This document shows, piece by piece, positions 6,030-10,775 of a stretch of 10,775 bases of DNA. Below the pieces are notes generated by a model, which was not told the origin of the DNA, searched no databases, and saw nothing but the letters and a program-made list of their open reading frames with translations. Every line of letters starts with the position of its first letter. The first letter of the stretch is position 1. The DNA comes from Prolixibacteraceae bacterium. GTDB lineage: Bacteria; Bacteroidota; Bacteroidia; Bacteroidales; Prolixibacteraceae. Both the position numbers and the translations under genes were made by a program. The stretch spans positions 1-10,775 of the forward strand of contig JAEUSS010000653.1 in NCBI GenBank assembly GCA_016788685.1, given 5' to 3'.

Positions 6030-7859
6030 CTAAAAGTCGTCTTTTTCCACGTATAAATTATCGATAATAAAATCCTGGCGTTCAGGCGTATTTTTTCCCA
6101 TGTAAAATTCGAGCATATTGGCTACCGATTCGTGTTTTTTCATCTGAACCGGATCAAGCCGGATATCCGCCCCGATGAAGTTTTTAAACTCATCCGGTGA
6201 TATTTCTCCCAACCCTTTAAACCGGGTAATCTCGGCGGTTTTTCCCAATTTCTGAATAGCCGAAATACGTTCTTCTTCAGAATAACAGTAGTAAGTCACC
6301 TTTTTATTCCGAACCCTGAAAAGCGGGGTCTGGAAAATATAGAGGTGGCCCCGGCGAACAATTTCGGGGAAAAACTGAAGGAAAAAAGTAATAATCAGCA
6401 GCCGGATATGCATCCCGTCAACGTCAGCATCGGTAGCAATAATCACTTTATTGTACCGCAGGTCATCCATACTTTCCTCGATATTGAGAGCAGCCTGAAG
6501 CAGATTAAACTCCTCGTTTTCGTATACCACCTTCTTAGTCAGACCAAAAGTATTCAACGGTTTTCCCCGCAAACTGAATACTGCCTGGGTATTTACATCA
6601 CGCGATTTGGTGATCGATCCGCTGGCCGAATCCCCTTCGGTTATAAAAATGGACGAATTTTCGCGCAACTCGTGGTTAGTATCAAGGTGAACCCGGCAGT
6701 CGCGCAGTTTCCGGTTATGCAGATTCGCCTTTTTTGCCCGTTGTTTTGCAAGTTTTTTAATTCCTGATATTGCCTTGCGCTCGCGTTCGGATTCGGTAAT
6801 CCGGCGCAGCAACACTTCGGACACATCGGGATTCTTATGCAGGTAATTATCCAGTTCCTTCAGGATAAAATTGGTTACAAAAGTACGCACAGAGGGGCCA
6901 TCCGGACCGATATCCTTGGATCCCAGCTTGGTTTTTGTCTGCGATTCGAACACCGGCTCTTCCACTTTAATGGCAATTGCGGCAACGATAGAAGCCCGGA
7001 TGTCAGAAGGATCGAAATCTTTTTTGTAGAAATCGCGGATGGCTTTTACAATCGCTTCACGAAAAGCAAGGAGATGAGTTCCTCCCTGCGTGGTATGCTG
7101 ACCGTTTACAAACGAATAATAATCCTCGCCGTACTGGTTTCCGTGCGTAATGGCCACTTCAATGTCGGTCCCTTTCAAATGAATCACCGGATAGAGCGAT
7201 TCGGCCTCCTGGTTTTCCTCCAGAAGGTCGCGCAGCCCGTTCTTTGAATGAAACCTCTCTCCGTTAAATTCCAGTGTAAGGCCGGCATTCAGAAACGAGT
7301 AATTTTTCATCATATTGACCACATAGTCGTCAATAAAATGATAATTCTTAAAAACATTCGCATCCGGAGTAAACGCAACAAAGGTACCATTAGCCTCATC
7401 AGAAGGGACAACATCTTTTTCGGACACGACCACACCTTCGCTGAAACTGATTTCTTTGACCTCGCCTTCGCGGAAGGATTTGATTAAAAAATGGCTAGAC
7501 AAAGCATTTACAGCCTTGATACCCACCCCATTCAACCCTACTGATTTTTTAAATACTTCCGAGTCGTATTTCGCTCCGGTATTCATTTTTGAAGCGACAT
7601 CAAGCAGTTTGCCGAGCGGAATACCACGCCCGTAATCTCGAACGGTTACCAGATCGTTGCTCACCCGAACTTCAATCTTTTTTCCGTTACCCATCATAAA
7701 CTCATCGATGGAATTGTCCATCACTTCCTTCAGCAAAACATATATACCATCATCGCTTGCCGAGCCGTCGCCCAACTTACCAATATACATCCCCGGTCTT
7801 TTCCGGATATGTTCCTGCCAGTCAAGCGTTTTTATCGAACCTTCATCATAATTCGGCAT
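6030..7859 (-). CDS. parE: DNA topoisomerase IV subunit B
   Basis: The ATPase subunit of topoisomerase IV drives strand passage for chromosome decatenation. It is 609 residues, close to the Bacteroidetes ParE size. The GHKL ATP-binding domain shows Glu45 and Asn49 (KEVMDNS), DYGRGIP (75-81) and the ATP lid VGLNGVG (107-113). The transducer domain includes QTKTKLG (about 307-313), which carries the switch lysine. The TOPRIM domain shows EGDSASGS (Glu409) and the DxDxD metal site TDADVDG (Asp477, 479, 481), then the RFKGLGE loop (about 546-552). No long insertion is seen in the TOPRIM region, unlike E. coli GyrB. Two consecutive ATGs occur at 7862 and 7859; AGGA sits 2 bases before the first and 5 before the second, so the second is preferred. 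A TTG further upstream is less likely. parC follows after 70 bp on the same strand, so the two are probably cotranscribed, which fits an obligate complex. Confidence 0.95.
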   Translation of the reverse strand: MPNYDEGSIKTLDWQEHIRKRPGMYIGKLGDGSASDDGIYVLLKEVMDNSIDEFMMGNGKKIEVRVSNDLVTVRDYGRGIPLGKLLDVASKMNTGAKYDSEVFKKSVGLNGVGIKAVNALSSHFLIKSFREGEVKEISFSEGVVVSEKDVVPSDEANGTFVAFTPDANVFKNYHFIDDYVVNMMKNYSFLNAGLTLEFNGERFHSKNGLRDLLEENQEAESLYPVIHLKGTDIEVAITHGNQYGEDYYSFVNGQHTTQGGTHLLAFREAIVKAIRDFYKKDFDPSDIRASIVAAIAIKVEEPVFESQTKTKLGSKDIGPDGPSVRTFVTNFILKELDNYLHKNPDVSEVLLRRITESERERKAISGIKKLAKQRAKKANLHNRKLRDCRVHLDTNHELRENSSIFITEGDSASGSITKSRDVNTQAVFSLRGKPLNTFGLTKKVVYENEEFNLLQAALNIEESMDDLRYNKVIIATDADVDGMHIRLLIITFFLQFFPEIVRRGHLYIFQTPLFRVRNKKVTYYCYSEEERISAIQKLGKTAEITRFKGLGEISPDEFKNFIGADIRLDPVQMKKHESVANMLEFYMGKNTPERQDFIIDNLYVEKDDF

Positions 7860-7881
7860 CATATTCCTTTCCAATTTGCAA

Positions 7882-7889
7882 CAAATATA
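7882..7889 (-). promoter_or_regulatory. parE promoter -7 box (TATATTTG)
   Basis: On the minus strand TATATTTG (7889 down to 7882) matches the Bacteroidetes TAnnTTTG consensus exactly. No well-spaced TTG -33 element is visible; the nearest TTTTG is only about 7 bases upstream. Transcription would start near 7876, leaving a leader of about 15 bases containing the AAAGGA sequence before the parE ATG pair. This is the likely promoter of the parE-parC(-aroK-MBL) transcript. Confidence 0.6.
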
Positions 7890-8196
7890 AAGAAAACAAA
7901 AGTTGATTGGTAATTCGGAGCGCCTACATTAACTAACAACCAATAGTTGAAAACTTATTCAAAACATTTCAGATTTCAACCTGAAATAAACCGAAAACAC
8001 AGCGATTTATCCGTTTGATTTACAGGCTAATTATTAAAACCTGACTCTTTGAACTGAATCGATCTTAAATCGAATGCATTTTTTTGCCATTTTGTTCGTT
8101 TTTTATTCCTGAAGGGATCAAAAACGCAGTCCTGTCAAACAGGCAGACGAGTCGAATCAGGCTGTAAAAATCACACGTGAACTTCTTTTCTGAATA
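7890..8196. other. Divergent intergenic region between parE and porin
   Basis: I find no coding region or RNA gene in this stretch of just over 300 bases. It holds a few short dyads: ATTGGT/ACCAAT (7906-7911 and 7939-7944), TCGAT/ATCGA (8059-8063 and 8069-8073) and CCTGT-CAA-ACAGG (8131-8143). T-rich tracts run at about 8078-8105. Promoters for the two flanking genes sit at its ends. The middle could carry regulator sites, but none is recognisable. Confidence 0.55.
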
Positions 8197-8227
8197 TTGA
8201 TGAGGTTTATCTATTTAATTATCTTTG
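8197..8227 (+). promoter_or_regulatory. Porin promoter (TTG - 20 - TATCTTTG)
   Basis: TATCTTTG at 8220-8227 is an exact TAnnTTTG -7 box, and TTG at 8197-8199 lies 20 bases before it, a spacing typical of Bacteroidetes promoters. Only 7 bases (CGCCGAC) separate the box from the ATG at 8235, so the expected start site falls at about 8231-8235. The transcript should have almost no 5' leader. Confidence 0.75.
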
Positions 8228-8234
8228 CGCCGAC

Positions 8235-10295
8235 ATGTTGAAAAAGTATATTTACATAGTAGCTGCTGCGCTTCTGATCGTTGTTCAGACTCATGCCCAA
8301 ATCAGACCGGGAAGTTTAAACACGAACCGCCAAGGTTCTGAAACGGCTCCGAACGGCGATTCGGAAACACCTTCGCCTGATGTCAAAGAAAAGGACAGAC
8401 CTAAAATCCCTTCACGCATCAGAACATGGGAAGTGCACGAACAAGGCTCGCTGATTCAGAAAACAGAGCTCGACACAACCATTACTTTCTACCATGTTTA
8501 TCATCCGTTTGATCAAAAAAGCATCAGCACAACCTTTACCGGAAACAACGGCGGAGCATACATTTCAAACGATTTCTTCAAACGCAGCTACAATTCGGAT
8601 TTCTATTTTGCCCGATCGTTTGATGCCTATCTGCTCACACCGTCACAAATTAAATACTTCAACACCTCCACGCCCTATTCGCTGCTCGATTACAGCCAGA
8701 GCGAAAACCGGGTGAAACACAACGAAACAAGATTTAACGTTTTCTTTTCGCAGAATGTAAACAAAAAACTGAATTTCGAACTCATTTACAACCAGACCCG
8801 GTCGCAGGGACAATATTTAAATCAGGAAAACAAATTCCACAACATCGGACTGGTATCTTCATACAATTCCGACAATTTCCTATCACATTCAAATATAATT
8901 TTCAACCGACTAAAAGGTCAGGAAAACGGAGGAATTGACCCCGGACAACCACTCAATGGCCCCGACAAAACAGATGACTTTACGGTGCGGATGGATGATG
9001 CGACCAACGAACTCCAGAACAACACCTTTTTCACGGTAAACGAATACCGGTTAGGAAAAACAGTAGAAGCCGACAGTTCTGAAAATTCAGCAGAGAAATT
9101 CATACCCCGGGTTGGATTTATTCACCAATTTGAGTTTTCAGGAAACAAACGAAGTTTTACAAAGACCGATAAATCCAGCGACTTTTTTGCGAACAACTAC
9201 ATCAACACCGGACAGACAAAAGACAGTGTAAGGTATACCCGGCTGACAAACATATTTCAGATCAAATTTTACGAAGCTCCCGACAGGAAATTTACTTTTG
9301 GGAAGCGGGCATATATTGGTCACGATGAAATATGGCATCACACATCCAGCCAACTCACAGATATGAAAGCACACCCATTTCCTGTCATAGGCTCATATCT
9401 TTACAACACCCCCAGCTCTTTAAATAACCAGATACTTACGGAAGAATTATTCTTCTCTAAACAAGCAAATACATTTGTTGGGGGCGGAATATTCCGGAAC
9501 GAAGGAAGGTTTTGGCAATGGGGTGCCGATGGACGAATATATATTGTCGGATACCGCGCCGGACAGACCGAACTTAACGGATTCCTCAACAAGCCTTTGA
9601 AATTCGGAAGAGACACCACTAGCTTCCGGATTGAAGGAAGCCTGAAAACACTGGTCCCCGAATATTTTGACCGGTATTATTTTTCCAATCATTTTGTCTG
9701 GAGAAATAATTTCGACAACATCAACGAGATGACCATCCGGGCGAGTATCCATTCGCAGGAACACAACGCAACCATAGGCGCCAATTATTCGCTCATCGGA
9801 AACTACATCTACAACAACGCTGAGGCTCTACCGTCTCAGGCAGGAAGCGAATTGCTGATGCTTTCGGCCTATATCAACAAAGATTTTATCAGTGACCATT
9901 GGGTATTGCGCACACAAATACTCGCACAAAAAGCAAACAACGATAACATCATTCATCTGCCGGCATTTGCAGGTTTTATCAGCCTGAACTACCGAACCTT
10001 GGTTTCGAAGGTTTTGCATTTCCAGATTGGAGCCGACACCCGCTACAACACAGCCTTTTACGCCGACGCCTACGATCCGGCAACAGCCAGATTTTACCTT
10101 CAGAACAAGCAAAAAATCGGCGAATATCCTTTCATCGACTTGCATGCAAACCTGAAACTAAAACGCACCCGGGTATTTTTTATCCTGATGAATGCCGCTT
10201 CAGGCATGGTTGGAAACAACTACTATGTTGCTCCCGACTATCCGTACTACCGCCGTACATTCAGGCTCGGGTTAGCCTGGTCGTTCTATGATTAA
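8235..10295 (+). CDS. Putative outer-membrane porin, Bacteroidetes Porin_10-like
   Basis: This is a 686-residue secreted protein predicted to form a large outer-membrane beta-barrel. Residues 1-21 (MLKKYIYIVAAALLIVVQTHA) are a Sec signal peptide: a Lys-Lys start, a hydrophobic core and a THA-Q cleavage site, with no lipobox. A polar Pro/Ser/Lys-rich linker (about 22-62) precedes RIRTWEVHEQGSL. The rest alternates polar and aromatic residues as short strands with Asn/Asp-rich turns (for example KLNFELIYNQTRSQGQY) and closes with RTFRLGLAWSFYD, an aromatic-ended last strand suited to Bam recognition. Length, layout and start fit the Bacteroidetes 'putative porin' family (Pfam Porin_10, by memory). 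No SusD partner or TonB box is seen, so it is not a SusC-type transporter. The substrate is unknown. It has its own promoter and shares its stop-codon bases with the converging Nudix gene. Confidence 0.85.
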   Translation: MLKKYIYIVAAALLIVVQTHAQIRPGSLNTNRQGSETAPNGDSETPSPDVKEKDRPKIPSRIRTWEVHEQGSLIQKTELDTTITFYHVYHPFDQKSISTTFTGNNGGAYISNDFFKRSYNSDFYFARSFDAYLLTPSQIKYFNTSTPYSLLDYSQSENRVKHNETRFNVFFSQNVNKKLNFELIYNQTRSQGQYLNQENKFHNIGLVSSYNSDNFLSHSNIIFNRLKGQENGGIDPGQPLNGPDKTDDFTVRMDDATNELQNNTFFTVNEYRLGKTVEADSSENSAEKFIPRVGFIHQFEFSGNKRSFTKTDKSSDFFANNYINTGQTKDSVRYTRLTNIFQIKFYEAPDRKFTFGKRAYIGHDEIWHHTSSQLTDMKAHPFPVIGSYLYNTPSSLNNQILTEELFFSKQANTFVGGGIFRNEGRFWQWGADGRIYIVGYRAGQTELNGFLNKPLKFGRDTTSFRIEGSLKTLVPEYFDRYYFSNHFVWRNNFDNINEMTIRASIHSQEHNATIGANYSLIGNYIYNNAEALPSQAGSELLMLSAYINKDFISDHWVLRTQILAQKANNDNIIHLPAFAGFISLNYRTLVSKVLHFQIGADTRYNTAFYADAYDPATARFYLQNKQKIGEYPFIDLHANLKLKRTRVFFILMNAASGMVGNNYYVAPDYPYYRRTFRLGLAWSFYD

Positions 10296-10775
10296 GAATG
10301 ATCGTGGTGATTTCGTTTTTTGAGAATTTCGATCAGCTCGGTTAAAATCATAGCAGTGGCGCCCCAGATAATCTGGCCGTTATAGGGATAATACTTTACC
10401 GGAAGCATGCCAGTCACGGTTTGAAGTTCGGTTTCAGAGATTATGTCTTCGCCCAGGTAATCATCAAGCGGCAACAAAATCAACTCTTCAACTTCGCCTG
10501 AATTTAGCGAAAAGTCGGGCCTTTGATCACTCCAGGCCAGAAAAGGCTGAATTGAAAACCTACTGACCTCCACAAATAAATCAGACATTTTACCCAGCAC
10601 CTCAATACGCACCGGATCAACACCAACCTCTTCACGCGCTTCACGCAAAGCAGCAACCTCAGCAGACACATCGTCCTTCTCAACTTTTCCTCCGGGGAAA
10701 CTGATTTGTCCCGGATGATGTTTCATTGTTGACGGACGTTTCATCAAACAAATGTATAACCGCCCTTCTTCAGGA
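10292..10775 (-). CDS. Nudix hydrolase, CoA pyrophosphatase type (5'-partial)
   Basis: A Nudix hydrolase of the NudL/CoA-diphosphatase group, expected to cleave CoA or acyl-CoA to 3',5'-ADP and (acyl-)phosphopantetheine in the cytoplasm. The frame stays open to the right edge (PEEGRLYICLMKRPSTMKHH...), so the 5' part is missing. The ATG at 10744 lies inside the conserved domain and is not the start. The family signature is KRPSTMKHHPGQISFPGG, followed by the Nudix helix AALREAREEVGV with its metal-binding EE pair. As in E. coli NudL, from memory, the spacing between FPGG and REAxEE differs slightly from the canonical Nudix box. About 161 residues are visible, ending in a basic/His tail (KKRNHHDHS). 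The stop codon overlaps the porin stop by four bases, tail to tail. Substrate choice is inferred from the signature only. Confidence 0.9.
   Translation of the reverse strand, partial: PEEGRLYICLMKRPSTMKHHPGQISFPGGKVEKDDVSAEVAALREAREEVGVDPVRIEVLGKMSDLFVEVSRFSIQPFLAWSDQRPDFSLNSGEVEELILLPLDDYLGEDIISETELQTVTGMLPVKYYPYNGQIIWGATAMILTELIEILKKRNHHDHS

Noticed and set aside
7860..7874. TTG start for parE at 7874
   Set aside because: It overlaps the AAAGGA ribosome-binding sequence, and two ATGs follow; the second has proper spacing.
1..10775. Mobile element, CRISPR, toxin-antitoxin or other defence system
   Set aside because: No transposase, integrase, regularly spaced repeats, paired small genes or foreign-looking base composition is visible; all large frames belong to housekeeping or outer-membrane families.

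Overview
The window looks like an ordinary chromosomal segment of a Bacteroidota bacterium, most plausibly from the Marinilabiliales/Prolixibacteraceae side of the phylum. This rests on a Bacteroidetes-type monofunctional aspartate kinase, a 63-residue cold-shock protein with the phylum's typical sequence, a ParE/ParC pair of the Bacteroidetes kind, a 'putative porin' outer-membrane barrel known essentially from this phylum, and -7 promoter boxes of the form TAnnTTTG. The family-level placement is inference. I see no mobile element, CRISPR array, tRNA or rRNA, and no convincing new defence or other exotic system.

Layout from left to right. Bases 1-1264 (+) are the 3' part of lysC, cut by the left edge and interrupted by one in-frame TAA at 200-202. 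A strong intrinsic terminator follows at 1290-1340. After an AT-rich gap comes a small csp gene (1628-1819, +) with a clear promoter and its own terminator. Four minus-strand genes follow, read right to left: parE (7859-6030), parC (5959-3314), aroK (3244-2738) and a YycJ/WalJ-type metallo-beta-lactamase-fold gene (2662-1901). They are spaced by about 70-75 bp with no convincing terminator between them, so they may form one operon. A 372-bp divergent intergenic region (7863-8234) holds the parE promoter on one side and the porin promoter on the other. The porin gene (8235-10295, +) ends tail to tail with a CoA-pyrophosphatase-type Nudix gene (10292-10775, -) that runs off the right edge; their stop codons share the bases TTAA.

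Functionally the minus-strand cluster combines chromosome decatenation (topoisomerase IV), an aromatic amino-acid step (shikimate kinase) and a housekeeping MBL hydrolase. The rest is aspartate-family amino-acid synthesis, RNA chaperoning, outer-membrane transport and nucleotide/CoA housekeeping.

The points most worth a second look are: the isolated nonsense codon in an otherwise intact lysC; a C-terminal QMSLEF on ParC that resembles a sliding-clamp-binding peptide; an inverted repeat framing the csp -7 box; a porin promoter placed so close to its ATG that the mRNA should be nearly leaderless; and an unusually good Shine-Dalgarno before parC.
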